NCBI GenBank assembly: GCA_947044405.1
Contig: CAMRHE010000077.1
Coordinates: 5,113,501 to 5,177,500 of the forward strand
Reading direction: 5' to 3'
DNA length: 64,000 nt
Source of the DNA: Leptodactylus fallax
Taxonomy: Eukaryota > Chordata > Amphibia > Anura > Leptodactylidae
The position numbers were made by a program, and so were the translations under genes. This document shows positions 44,134-55,629 of this stretch, in pieces. Position 1 is the first letter of the stretch. Each line of letters starts with the position of its first letter. The notes under the pieces were generated by a model. The model was given only the letters and a program-made list of their open reading frames with translations. It was not told the origin of the DNA and ran no database searches.

Positions 44134-45702
44134 CAGTGGGGAAAAAAAGTATTTAGTCAGCCACCAATTGTGCAAGTTCTCCCACTTAAAAAGATGAGGC
44201 CGGCCTGTAATTGACATCATAGGTAGACCTCAACTATGAGAGACAAAATGAGAAAACAAATCCAGAAAATCACATTGTCTGTTTTTTAAAGAATTTATTT
44301 GCAAATTATGGTGGAAAATAAGTATTTGGTCAATAACAAAAGTTCATCTCAATACTTTGTTCTATATCCTTTGTTGGCAATGACAGAGGTCAAACGTTTT
44401 CTGTAAGTCTTCACAAGGTTGGCACACACTGTTGCTGGTATGTTGGCCCATTCCTCCATGCAGATCTCCTCTAGAGTAGTGATGTTTTGGGGCTGTCGCT
44501 GGGCAACACGGACTTTCAACTCCCTCCAAAGGTTTTCTATGGGGTTGAGATCTGGAGACTGGCTAGGCCACTCCAGGACCTTGAAATGCTTCTTATGAAG
44601 CCGCTCCTTCGTTGCCCTGGCGGTGTGCTTGGGATCATTGTCATGCTGAAAGACCCAGCCATGTTCAAAATCTCACGATACATGGCCCCATTCATTCTTT
44701 CATGTACACGGATCAGTCGTCCTGGTCCCTTTGCAGAGAAACAGCCCCAAAGCATGATGTTGCCACCCCCATGCTTCACAGTAGGTATGGTGTTCTTTGG
44801 ATGCAACTCAGCATTCACTCTCCTGCAAACACGAGTTGTGTTTCTACCAAACAGTTCTACTTTGGTTTCATCTGACCATATGACATTTTCCCAATACTCT
44901 TCTGGAACATCCAAATGCTCTCTAGCAAACTTCAGACGGGCCCGGATATGTACTGGCTTAAGCAGGGGGACACGCTTGGCGCTGCAGGATCTGAGTCCCT
45001 GGTGGCGTAGTGTGTTACTGACGGTAGCCTTTGTTACGTTAGTCCCAGCTTTCTGCAGGTCAGTCACTAGGTCACCCCATGTGGTTCTGGGATTTTTGCT
45101 CACCATTCTTGTGATCATTTTGACCCCACAGGGTGAGATCTTGCGTGGAGCCCCTGATGGAGGGAGATTATCAGTGGTCTTGTATGTCTTTCATTTTCTA
45201 ATTATTGCTCCCACAGTTGATTTCTTCACACCAAGCTGCTTGCCTATTGCAGATTCAGTCTACCCAGCCTGGTGCAGGTCTACAATTTTGTTTCTGGTGT
45301 CCTTCCACAGCTCTTTGGTCTTCACCATAGTGGAGTTTGGAGTGTGACTGTTTGAGGTTGTGGACAGGTGTCTTTTATACTGACAACAATGTCAAACAGG
45401 AGCCATTACTACAGGTAATGAGTAGAGGACAGAGGAGCCTCTTAAAGAAGAAGTTACAGGTCTGTGAAAGCCAGAAATCTTGCTTGTTTGTAGGTGACCA
45501 AATACTTATTTTCCACCATAATTTGCAAATAAATTCTTTAAAAAAAAAAAAAAAAAGACAATGTGATTTTCTGGATTTGTTTTCTCATTTTGTCTCTCAT
45601 AGATGAGGTCTACCTATGATGACAATTACAGGTTGGCCTCATCTTTTTAAGTGGGAGAACTTGCACAATTGGTGGCTGACTAAATACTTTTTTCCCCCAC
45701 TG
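44134..45702 (-). mobile_element. Tc1/mariner element 3 (Tc1 family A)
   Basis: CAGTGGGGAAAAAAAGTATT at the left and its inverse at the right, with TA at 44132-44133 and 45703-45704. Same family and organisation as copies 1 and 2; an A-run of about 17 at 45540-45556 has expanded in the right TIR. Confidence 0.9.
44349..45328 (-). pseudogene. Tc1 transposase, copy 3, degraded
   Basis: ATG at 45328 ([13 protein letters not shown]). The Lys codon of A-G-K-T-E-S is now TAG, and a deletion of roughly 34-40 bp near 44667 removes the [14 protein letters not shown] region and shifts the frame. WSDETK is intact, and QHDNDPKHT and the SPDL-type motif are still readable out of frame. The most damaged of the three family A copies. 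Confidence 0.9.
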
Positions 45703-45704
45703 TA

Positions 45705-46284
45705 TGTGCTGCTAATTCTTAGTTACATTGAAGCCACCCCATCTTAGCATGGATCTAATGTGCAGGCTTGTCTCTTTGTATAATTTGCCCGGTGTTACAG
45801 TAAGGGGCACTTTGGTATTTTATTGGCATCCTTGCTTTTATTGGCATCCTTTGAACTATGACATGAGAGAAATGTATGTACGTCATAGTATGTGTTATAG
45901 ATGATGAGCGCTACTTACTGATACCATTTGTTTGTCTTGTGCATATCCTGGCAGCTTTTCTGCCTAGTGATGTGCATAGACTTTAAATCACATATTCCAT
46001 CTGAACAGAGAGGATCTGCAGAGTCATTCCTGCCCCGTGTCTCTCTGCAAGAAGTAAGCTGTCTGAGGAGTAGAGTATAGACACGGCTCTCTGATAGAGT
46101 AGTATATTTTTTAGATCTGACGAGGGCGTAGTTCTCCCCCAGAAATGGCTATCCTTAAAGCAGTCTTGCTTATTTAGACCTACATCTAACATTAGCTTCC
46201 GGCTTGATGATTTGTTCATCTCCTTCGCTCTGTGAAAAAGTCCTTGTTTTTACCAAGAGTCGCACAACAGCAGACTTGGCCTTA
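45705..46284. other. Unassigned SLX9 intron 2 DNA
   Basis: No gene or clear repeat recognised. Confidence 0.4.
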
Positions 46285-46525
46285 CAAAAGGTTAGGTTCA
46301 CATGTGCGCTTGATCACCATTAGGGGATTCTGTCCCCCATTCCGCTTGAAAAATGCAGAGAGAAAAGGCCTGCAAGCAGGACTTTTCTCTCAGCATTTTT
46401 TGGGCAGAAACCCGGCAGACCGCAGTTAACCGCTTAAGCAGATTGGGTTTCCGTTCTTCGGGTCCGCTTGGGGACCCAAAAAACTGAAACCCAGTCCGCT
46501 TAAAAAGCCCAATGCAGATGTGAAT
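46285..46525. repeat. 'ggttcacac' MITE copy
   Basis: 'aaggttaggttcacatgtgcgcttg … ttgggcagaaacccggcagacc … gggtttccgttcttcgggtccgcttgggg … gcagatgtgaatctagcg'. Shares long blocks with 54340-54530 and 33113-33398. Non-coding. 46526-47090 is A/T-rich repeat-like DNA without a gene. Confidence 0.55.
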
Positions 46526-47224
46526 CTAGCGCAACTCATACGATATGGAGAAGAGGGGTTTTTTTTTTATTTGTTTCTAGCAGCTATGTGGTCCAGCAGT
46601 TGCAGAAAGTGGAGACTGTATCCTTACAGAATGTCCACAACCCATTTTTGGATGTGCAAAGATCTTGCTGTTGTGGAGCTGTTTTTTCCACCTAGCTTTG
46701 ATTTTGATTGGATTTTCAGTGCAGGTTTCTGCCTCAAGATAGTTGGGAAAAAAAAGAAAGGCCCTGCAATAATAGAAAAAAAGAAGCAGGCTGATTCCCA
46801 TAGAAATCAATAGGAGAGGATTTCAGGTGTTTATGGAGTTTTTGTGATGTAGACAGCCTCAAAATCAGGGCCAAAAAACATACAATTTACCGTCCTCTTT
46901 AAAAACGGCATGAAATAAGACCCGTAGTTTTGTAGTACTACTACCTGGACTAGACCCTGATCATAACTGAAGACAGCCCAGGAATATTTATAAGACATGT
47001 ACAGCCTGTTTTCCTCTGTACTGCCTGTTTGCTTTTTCTCTTTATTCTTAAAGTGCTGAATTGTTCTTTGGCTCCTCAATACACAGAACATCCTGATCTG
47101 AAGAACCTGCGAGGGAAGACTTGTGCTGTAACTACAGGAAAGCAGTTACTTGATCCTTGTCTTTCCTTTATAGCTTGCAGAATACGCTATTAGTTTGTAC
47201 GGTGGTAGATCGAAATGATAGAAA

Positions 47225-47405
47225 TCGGATCCTTATCCTGAATGTGATACCTTTTTAAAGAAAACAATCAATGTTTGAAGGTCAATTGGCGCTATGAAAA
47301 GTCAGCCTTCTGTGATTCAGAATCAATGCAATAAATGACATTAGGTTAATGGGGCAAAGCCATTTATTAATTATTCATGTGCTCGACAGCTCCTATTTCT
47401 TTACA
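47225..47405. promoter_or_regulatory. Candidate conserved non-coding element (unproven)
   Basis: A stretch unlike any repeat in the window with dense homeodomain-type and AT-rich motifs (tgaaggtcaattggcgct; gccatttattaattattcatg; aatcaatgcaataaatgac). No coding potential. Called only on texture and single-copy appearance within the window. Confidence 0.25.
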
Positions 47406-47639
47406 TGGTAAGACTAAAATGACGCACGTCATGTATGGACTAGTTTTTAACACTATTTGCGCATTGCATCTTCAGTCTACCTTTTAGTATGTGTTCTGGG
47501 AACGATAAATGGACACATAAGACGCTCTGTGAAAGAATCGCCATGCAGCATTGACTAAAGTAAGACTTGGGATTTTAGATGGATGTGATTTCAGGAGATA
47601 TAACAAGTAGACATCCTAAAAATGGTCACTGATCTACAT

Positions 47640-48168
47640 CTGTGTTTCTCAACCTTTTAAAGCCAAGTACTCCCTCGTGAAAAATGTTCCAACCGAGTAT
47701 CCCAATGGACACTGTGGTGTCTGTTGTGTGACAGATCCTGATCTCAAGTGGGACAGAAAAACTGTTGTTCATAGCACATCAAGCAAATCCTTTTCCTTGT
47801 GGGGTCACCTGTTGCAGACACACACTAAAAGTTCTGAGGGTCTTTTAGCTTCTGAACAGTTTTTCACTCATCAGATCATAGGTCTATGTGATTTGTCTAT
47901 AGGGAACAGACAACCCGCTTTTGTAGAGGAGACCCATCCCCTTAATTCTGACCCGACGTCTTCTGACATCTGCCTCTGCTTGGCAAACACTGCCTCAGTA
48001 TTTGTAGATGGTGGGTACTTTGGGTAGCACTAGCTCCTCAGCCCTGGAAACTTAGCATTCACTAAATCTTCCACTAACAGAGTACTGGTTCCCAGCCATG
48101 GCGCCTTATCCCCTGAGACTGCGTGAAGTACCGCCTAGGGTACACGTACCACAGATTGAGAACCACTG
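47640..48168. mobile_element. hAT-type non-autonomous element ('ctcaacc' ends)
   Basis: Left end CTGTGTTTCTCAACC, right end (inverse) CAGTGGTTCTCAATC, the CAGTGGTTCTCAACC type familiar from hAT/Charlie elements. The flanking 8-mers ATCTACAT and GTCTTCGT match at 5 of 8, a decayed TSD at best. The open frame inside (47677-48027) has no transposase signature. A truncated sister is at 41275-41541. Confidence 0.65.
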
Positions 48169-49215
48169 GTCTTCGTCAAGCTGGCCATGTTTTAGTTGGT
48201 CCTCCGTGCTCTGGTAGTCGATAGAGTCCTGGTTTTGAAAGAAAACATACAAGATGGAAGAAAGCTTCTGTATTGAGAGTGCTCTATCTGCATCCTTCTT
48301 TCTGTTACTTTTTCAGTCTCCTGTAACAGATCAGAACAATGGACTACATAGCAGCATTGTGAACCTAGCCTAAGGCATTGCAAAGCTTTACAGTTCAACA
48401 CAGGCCAACAGGACATTACTTTCCTAACTATACATTCTGTAAGCTTGCTCTGGGGTCATTTTACCAACTCTCATTATTACGCCTGCGTCTGTGTAATGAT
48501 CAGTTTTCCCTGGAGCTTCTCAGGCTACCGTATACTGACACTCTGTACCATTTGGCATAGTTCTCTGTCCCAGCGCTGGGTTTTTAAATACATATATATT
48601 TTTTTTTCTTGATGTCATTAACAGGGAAAATCAATAAGGAATTGATTATTTATGTATTTAGCCCATGGCTACATTACACACAAAGAATTGTAGCTTTCCA
48701 TTGCAACATGTCCTGTGATGACTCCTCATACGTCCTGTACACCACAAGTGTTGTAATATTTATTCAGGACAGGTGAGGTTGGACAACTCTCCCGAGTCAG
48801 TGTGCTTTGAACCTGGGTAATTTTTTATTTTTTTTTTAATCTTGAAATCCACATTGACTACTAAGAGTCATATTTTCACTCTGAGTGATCTGACTGGGAT
48901 AGGCATATTTAAGATAAATTAAATGCTTTAGCAAAAGGCATAAAAAAAATATTACACACATTACTTACTTTACCAATCCCCTGCCATGGCCTTTTTGGTA
49001 CTTGCTTACTGGTTTCCTTCCTAATCTCCCTACACAAGAAATGCTTAGACATGGCAACCACTCCTTAGCCACAGTAGTGATTAGCTGAGGGGGCATTGCC
49101 AGACACTACTTGTGCATGGGGACAGGACCAGGAAATAGAGATCTGTCAAGTGTCAGAAAAGCAGGTGCAGGGATCGGTGAGTACTACTTGTGTGATAGAG
49201 AGATAGAGCTATATA
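48169..49215. other. Unassigned SLX9 intron 2 DNA
   Basis: No gene recognised. 49080-49200 ('ggacaggaccagg…caggtgcagggatcggtgagtact') resembles one arm of a T2-like MITE of the 29854 type; together with 50860-51171 it may be a MITE split by the Tc1-type element 49218-50847. Confidence 0.35.
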
Positions 49216-49217
49216 TA

Positions 49218-50847
49218 CAGTACAGACCAAAAGTTTGGACACACCTTCTCATTGCAAGAGTTTTCTGTATTTTCATGACTATAAAAATTGTAGATTCACA
49301 CTGAAGGCATCAAAACTATGAATTAACACATGTGGAATTATATACTTAACAAAAAAGTGTGAAACTACTGAAAATTTGTCTTATATTCTAGGTTCTTCAA
49401 AGTAGCCACCTTTTGCTTTGATTACTGCTTTGCACACTCTTGGCATTCTCTTGATGAGCTTCAAGAGGTAGTCACCTGAAATGGTTTTCACTTCACAGGT
49501 GTGCCCTGTCAGGTTTAATAAGTGGGATTTCTTGCCTTATAAATGGGGTTGGGACCATCAGTTGTGTTGTTCAGAAGTCAGGTGGATACACAGCTGATAG
49601 TCCTACTGAATGGAGTGTTAGAATTTGTATTATGGCAAGAAAAAAGCAGCTAAGTAAAGAAAAACGAGTGGCCATCATTACTTTAAGAAATGAAGGTCAG
49701 TCAGTCCGAAAAATTGGGAAAACTTTGAAAGTGTCCCCAAGTGCAGTGGCCAAAACCATCAAGCACTACAAAGAAACTGGCTCACATGAGGACCGCCCCA
49801 GGAAAGGAAGACCAAGAGTCACCTCCGCTGCGGAGGATAAGTTCATCCGAGTCACCAGCCTCAGAAATCGCAGGTTAACAGCAGCTCAGATTAGAGACCA
49901 GGTCAATGCCACACAGAGTTCTAGCAGCAGACACAGCTCTACAACAACTGTTAAGAGGAGACTGTGTGCAGCAGGCCTTCATGGTAAAATAGCTGCTAGG
50001 AAACCACTGCTAAGGACAGGCAACAAGCAGAAGAGACTTGTTTGGACTAAAGAACACAAGGAATGGACATTAGACCTGTGGAAATCTGTGCTTTGGTCTG
50101 ATGAGTCCAAATTTGTGATCTTAGGTTCCAACCACCGTGTCTTTGTGCGACGCAGAAAAGGTGAACGAATGGACTCTACATGCCTGGTTCCCACCGTGAA
50201 GCATGGAGGAGGAGGTGTGATGGTGTGGGGGTGCTTTGCTGGTGACACTGTTGGGGATTTCTTCAAAATTGAAGGAATACTGAACCAGCATGGTTACCAC
50301 AGCATCTTGCAGCGGCATGCTATTCCATCCGGTTTGCGTTTAGTTGGACCATCATTTATTTTTCAACAGGACAATGACCCCAAACACACCTCCAGACTGT
50401 GTAAGGGCTATTTGACCAAGAAGGAGAGTGATGGGGTGCTACGCCAGATGACCTGGCCTCCACAGTCACCAGACCTGAACCCAATCGAGATGGTTTGGGG
50501 TGAGCTGGACCGCAGAGTGAAGGCAAAAGGGCCAACAAGTGCTAAGCATCTCTGGGAACTCCTTCAAGACTGTTGGAAGACCATTTCAGGTGACTACCTC
50601 TTGAAGCTCATCAAAAGAAAGCCAAGAGTATGCAAAGCAGTAATCAAAGCAAAAGGTGGCTACTTTGAAGAACCTAGAATATAAGACATATTTTCAGTTG
50701 TTTCACACTTTTTTGTTAAGTATATAATTCCACATGTGTTAATTCATAGTTTTGATGCCTTCAGTGTGAATCTACAATTTTTATAGTCATGAAAATACAG
50801 AAAACTCTTGGAATGAGAAGGTGTGTCCAAACTTTTGGTCTGTACTG
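49218..50847 (+). mobile_element. Tc1-type element with intact DD38E transposase
   Basis: Ends CAGTACAGACCAAAAGTTTG and its inverse, flanked by TA at 49216-49217 and 50848-50849. The inverted repeats are unusually long, about 270 bp (49218-49487 and 50579-50847), nearly identical, and reach into the transposase gene. The transposase frame is uninterrupted. The element is 1630 bp, a typical full length, so this copy looks potentially autonomous. Inserted in SLX9 intron 2 in the gene's orientation. Confidence 0.93.
49632..50684 (+). CDS. Tc1-type transposase, 350 aa, DD38E, intact
   Basis: Cut-and-paste transposase. Residues 1-110 hold two helix-turn-helix parts (KRVAIITLRNEGQSVRKIGK … SAVAKTIKHYKE) linked by a GRPR AT-hook-like basic patch (59-62), which also fits a nuclear localisation signal. 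Catalytic residues: D157 (WSDESK), D247 (QQDNDPKHT), E286 ([11 protein letters not shown]). There are 38 residues between D247 and E286 rather than the 34 of classical Tc1, because of an insertion around 'TKKESDGVLRQM'. DD38E is, as I recall, the signature of the 'Intruder' sibling family of Tc1. The last 35 or so codons lie in the right inverted repeat. No stop, frameshift or lost residue is seen. Confidence 0.93.
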   Translation: MARKKQLSKEKRVAIITLRNEGQSVRKIGKTLKVSPSAVAKTIKHYKETGSHEDRPRKGRPRVTSAAEDKFIRVTSLRNRRLTAAQIRDQVNATQSSSSRHSSTTTVKRRLCAAGLHGKIAARKPLLRTGNKQKRLVWTKEHKEWTLDLWKSVLWSDESKFVILGSNHRVFVRRRKGERMDSTCLVPTVKHGGGGVMVWGCFAGDTVGDFFKIEGILNQHGYHSILQRHAIPSGLRLVGPSFIFQQDNDPKHTSRLCKGYLTKKESDGVLRQMTWPPQSPDLNPIEMVWGELDRRVKAKGPTSAKHLWELLQDCWKTISGDYLLKLIKRKPRVCKAVIKAKGGYFEEPRI

Positions 50848-50849
50848 TA

Positions 50850-51171
50850 TATATAATTTTTTTTTTTTTTTTTTTTTTGAGGCTGGGGAAGGTTCAAAAA
50901 ACAAACAAACAAAAATGCAAACTCCTGTGTCCCTGGTGCTCCTGTGTCTCCCAGCGAGGGCTGGTCCTGCTGCTCCTAATGAAAGAGGCATGGGATGTCA
51001 CAGTGCAGCAGGGACTTCCACCGGAAGAAAACAGCAGAGAAGCAGGACCAAACCAACAATGGAGCACTGGGGACAGGTGTGTTTGTTTTTTTTTTTTTTT
51101 TTTTTTTGTCACCTTCTCTGGTCTCAAAAAAAAAAAAAAAAAAAAGTGATTATCCTGGACAAACCCTTTAA
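50850..51171. repeat. Right part of a T2-like MITE with T/A homopolymers
   Basis: Contains 'ggagcactggggacaggtgtg', 'ccagcgagggctggtcc' and ends 'cctggacaaaccctttaa' (TTAA 51168-51171). T-runs at about 50857-50878 and 51078-51106 and an A-run at 51127-51145. The left arm is missing or lies left of the Tc1-type element. Confidence 0.5.
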
Positions 51172-52691
51172 GGCTGGGGTCACACATGATTAAATACTGG
51201 CAGTAATAATGTACAGTAGCAGGATAGTGGATGACATCATTGATGGCCCACTGTGATCCTAACGTTAAAATCCACCCCTATTCCAAAGATTATAGTCAGT
51301 GGAGCTTATATTCTACTGTATGAAATACTATTCCTGCATGTAACATGAATAAGAGTGTTTTCTTGGAGGAATTTACAGCTGATTTTTGAGGCAGATTTAC
51401 CTCAAAGTTCGCCCCACATTTCACCTGAAATCTGCCTCTTCTGCCTTCCAGTGAGAGTCAGATTTTTTTTTTTTTTTTTTAGGTGTCCTGCTCGTACTTC
51501 AGACAGATTCTGCATGAGGCTCTCATTTGAAATGAATGGCAGACAGGTTTTGTAGCTTTTTTTTTTTTTTAGAATCAGATATTGGTGCAGATTTTTTGTG
51601 TTTGACGAATTCAGCATCAGTGAGGAGTATAAATGGCACTTTACTGACTAAGCTGCAGTCGCGTCCTTTTTATTTTATTTATTTATTTATTTTTTGCACT
51701 ATAGTCATTGTGGAGATATAATTCTAGTTCCCCTTTAATACGTGTGTTGTCCTTCCTGAAGAAGTCTTTACGCAAGCTGCATTTTGTGTGTCATTCTGTT
51801 TCATCAAAAAGTCGTCTTATTTGCCGTTCTCCCACACAGGCGCATAATATAACATGTATAGATGAGTACATGAGCTACTTACCAGAATTTGGTGATTCAG
51901 AGTCTCGCTGGGTTGTCATGCCTTGAATAATTTAGGAGGATCTGTCACCTCTCCTGACCTGTCTCTTTTGAAAAATAATATTTTCCATAAAGTAAGACAC
52001 TTTTTATATACTCTGATGTGGTTCCTCTGGTTTTCCTTCTAGATATATATGAATATATTTATGAATAAATCTGTATATGAATAAATTGACATCTGGGTGT
52101 TAAAAAATAGTGGGTGTGCCCCCTGCATGTGCTCATACGGTCCTGTCAGTCCTGCCAGTATCTGACTGTAGATACACACCCCTTTGACAAGGAAAATGGT
52201 AACACCCTGGACTCAATTTTTGATTACATTTCTGGGAGGGCCCAACGCTAAGAAAATATGCTCCGAAATTATTATTTCATGGAGAATAAAAATGTTTACT
52301 AAAACAAACATATCAGGTTCTCTTTAACAAGATCTTTCACTCTTCTCTCCAAATGTTTTTTGGTTTTTGTGTTTAGAATTTGCATAAATATTTACCTGTA
52401 ATAGTGTATATTTCACCTTTAAAAGGAATCTGTAAATATGGCTAAGTTCACATTTTATGTGAATGAATTTAGAGCTGATTTTGAAGCTGATTCCACCCTT
52501 TCATTGAAAAAAAATGCAGCAGCCGAAGGAGCCACACAACCTGCTTCAGGAGGCACTCTGATGATGAGTCCCATTATCTGAGCCTACTTGGCAAGTAAAG
52601 CTGCGGCTCAAAGCCCCTGTGGAACAGACTCTCAGGAGGCGGCGAACGTGGCCTAAATGTTCTTTGTAAATCCTCTGCAGTAAATACCTTT
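51172..52691. other. Non-coding intronic DNA with old repeats
   Basis: 51352-51545 and 52440-52630 are copies of the dispersed repeat also at 11945 and 29339. Several T-runs (51463-51480, 51558-51571). No gene recognised. Confidence 0.4.
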
Positions 52692-53138
52692 TTAAAGAGG
52701 ACCTTTCACCACCTCCTCTAATTCCAGTTCTTAGGATCTGTGAATTGGCACCACTCCACTGATTCCAGCACAGTTGGAATTTTATCTCTGTGCCCCACCA
52801 TTCCTGAGCAACAAGAACAGTTAGTCTTGGTGTTTGATGTGCTATTTAAGCTTTGTACTGTCAGAAGGGCAGTGTCAGTCAAGGGGCGTGATTCAGAGCT
52901 GAAATCAGAGGCTGCCAGTGTCAGAGCTCAGAATCACAACCCTTGTCTGCTCCTGCCTGACGCCGCCCTCCTGACAGTACAGAGACTACATAGCATATCA
53001 GGCACCAAAACTGACTGCACTGATTACTCGGGAATGGTGGGGTCTAGAGAAAAATTCCATCTGTGCCAGAATCAGTGGAGTAGCAGCTATTGATGTAAAG
53101 AGCTGGACTTGTTGGAGGTGGTGAAAGGTTCTCTTTAA
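52692..53138. repeat. T2-like MITE (family B), 447 bp, TTAA on both ends
   Basis: TTAAAGAGGACCTTTCACCACC … GGTGGTGAAAGGTTCTCTTTAA. Arms pair over about 150 bp (ttggcaccactccactgattcc and ggaatggtgg blocks). Best-preserved member of the family seen at 1-196, 18690-18905 and 54833-55191. Confidence 0.82.
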
Positions 53139-53571
53139 AGGAATTGACCAAGACTTGATATTTATGGCTTATTCTTAATCTTCACCAGTCATTTGCCTCA
53201 GGAGCTGCACAGTGTATCGAGCCAGAAGCAGTCTGATCCAAACATGGTGTATTGGCAGTGCTGCGCTATTGGAATCTGAGCAGCTGTTCCCCAGTATGGC
53301 CACTACTTGGTGCAGGGAGCTGTCTTCCTCTGGCATCATACACAGTGAAATTCCAGCAGCAGCTAATTTTTGGGGTGCAAGATATTGGACCCCCAGCTAT
53401 CTAAAATTAATGAGCTGTCTCGTAGGTGGGACATGAATAGCATCAGAAATTTCATGCCAGGAAAGAAATCTATGGAGAGTTAGTGTAATGGAAATATTTG
53501 TACTGCTTAGGTGTTTTGGATCCACTCCTTGCAAATACTGAGCAGAATACTGTTGTGTGAATGAGGTCTAA

Positions 53572-53845
53572 GGCTGGATTCACACCTGCATTGGAGTCTC
53601 TATAAGAGACTCTGCCGCAGAATCCACTTAGAATAGGCGGAGAGAGATCCTGCAAGGAGGAGGACTTTTCTATCAAATGGTTTCAGTATAAAATTGGAAG
53701 AAACTTGTTGAATCCCATTATAGCCTATGGGGTCCAGGGTGTCCGCAGGTCACGCCTTTTTAAGCAGAGAGACTCCTCGTCTTTTGGATCGCCATGCGGA
53801 CCCGAACGACGGAGAGATGAATGCTAGTGTGAACCTAGTGTAATA
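53572..53845. repeat. 'ggttcacac' MITE copy
   Basis: 'aaggctggattcacacctgcattggag' to 'gaatgctagtgtgaacctagtg'. Palindromic ends, non-coding. Confidence 0.55.
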
Positions 53846-54195
53846 TAAATATTAATACTTGTAAGATTCAGATTTATTTGCATTAAAATGCTTTACATTT
53901 TACTAATGGTTTTTACAGTTTACTACTTGCAAAAGAGGTTTTCACACTTGTAAGGTTTCTCATAGGTCATATTTCCTATATACTGGCGATAACTAGTAAG
54001 ATGATACTTAGAACTAAATGTATATAAGAAGGTGTTGGAGGTTTGTGGCAGGAAAATAGCATGTAAGAACCTCGTCATAATTTAGGCGCATCCTCCAAGG
54101 CCTATGTGCCTAGTCTGAAATGAAACAGAAATTGATGGAGTGTTCCTTTAATGATCATGCAGGAAAAATTGGCACAAATGCAATCTCAGTGTAGC

Positions 54196-54793
54196 TTAAG
54201 GGGACACTCCATTATTTTATTTTTTTTTATGTATTTTTTCAAATACTCATTATCTTGTCTAAAAGACCATCCCTTCAGTAGTACTTGAGGCCTACGGTAG
54301 TGTCTTTACTTATCCTGCTTTGACCTTTTTCAATAAGTCAAATGATCACAGGACTTTTCTCTCTGCATATTTTGGGCAGAAACCCGGCGGACCCCATTTT
54401 AGTCTATGGGGTCCGCGGGTTTCCACAGGTAACTGCTTTTTAAGTGGGTTAGGTTTCCATTCTTCAGGTCCCCAAGCAGACTTGAAGAACGGAAACCCAG
54501 GTGCAGATGTGAACCTAGTGTCACATGCAACCTGTAGTTCACCCATCTCAGACAGTCAGGTCACCATGCCCCCATTATCTACCCTATCAGCAGCAGTTGG
54601 TGCTGCTTTTCAGAACCTCTACTGACCTCATCTACCCACTGTAAGGTCCTGGAAGGTGGTATTCTGAAGTGTTTTGCAGAAACAGGAATAGACATGGCTA
54701 CAGGTAATTTACATGGTTGGCAGTGTTTTGAATCTACTTCAATGACTACCTTGCATAACTAAGAAAATAAAATAAGCTGGAGTGTCACTTTAA
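54196..54793. repeat. T2-like MITE enclosing a 'ggttcacac' repeat
   Basis: TTAAGGGGACACTCCA at the left, TGGAGTGTCACTTTAA at the right, TTAA on both ends. A block at 54340-54530 matches 46360-46525 and is probably a nested insertion. Non-coding. Confidence 0.6.
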
Positions 54794-54832
54794 GGGATCA
54801 TTCATTTTGTGAACTGCAACCAGGGAAATAAC

Positions 54833-55191
54833 TAATGGCCTTTCATCTCCTCCACCAACTCTTTGCACCCTTCAATAGATGCTACCCCAATAATTCTGGC
54901 ACAGTTGGGTTTTCTTTTCGAGCCCTCACCATTCCTAGGCTATCATTTCTGTTAGTTTCAGCACAATTATGCTCACTGTTGTCATATGGGTGGTCTCTGT
55001 CTTTTTGCTTCAGCCCAGGACTGCCCACCTGACAGTAGAAAGCATAACTGTGCTGAAACTAACGGAAATGGTTGCCCAGGAATGGTGGATGCTAGAGAAA
55101 CCATTCCAATTGTTCCGGAACCAGTGGAGCAGCACCTATTAACAGATGCAATGAATTGCATTTGGTGGAGGTGGTGAAAGGTCCTCTTCAA
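54833..55191. repeat. T2-like MITE (family B), palindromic
   Basis: 'ggcctttcatctcctccacc' against 'ggtggaggtggtgaaaggtcc'; inner arms 'ctgttagtttcagcacaattatgct' and 'agcataactgtgctgaaactaacgg' pair almost perfectly. Terminal TTAA motifs have decayed. Confidence 0.75.
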
Positions 55192-55629
55192 GGCTGGCCA
55201 AACACATAAGTCATCGGACGGTCCTCACGAAGTCTGCGTAATTTAGCTGATGATCAGCCAAAAGTGATCAATCCCACCAAACTCTGGTATTTTCAGCTGA
55301 CAGCCAAAAATATTGCAGTTCCTCTATGGCCAATAGCTGGCTGTTTGTCGGTATGGCAGATCGCCAGCAGTATGAAATTTCCATACTTCCATTTTTGTGG
55401 CCAGCTTTAGGCAGAAAGAATCATGCTTTTCATACATTCTTTCCTCTGGTGCTGATCAACAGGTAGCAGTATGGAAAAATGGCATAAGGACATAAAAGCT
55501 ACATAAATGTCAGGGTTGCTGTAGGAACGTAAAACTATTATACACCTAACTTGGCAAAGACTAGACTTTGCTTCTTCAGCCACATCTATTATGAACCGCA
55601 GTGTAGTCTGTGTATATGCACATTACTAA

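Noticed and set aside
43711..44220. Minus-strand open frame of 169 codons
   Set aside because: It begins in a Tc1 inverted repeat, has no recognised domain and no splice or start context; probably chance.
47677..48027. Plus-strand open frame of 116 codons
   Set aside because: Lies wholly inside a short non-autonomous hAT-type element and has no transposase motif.
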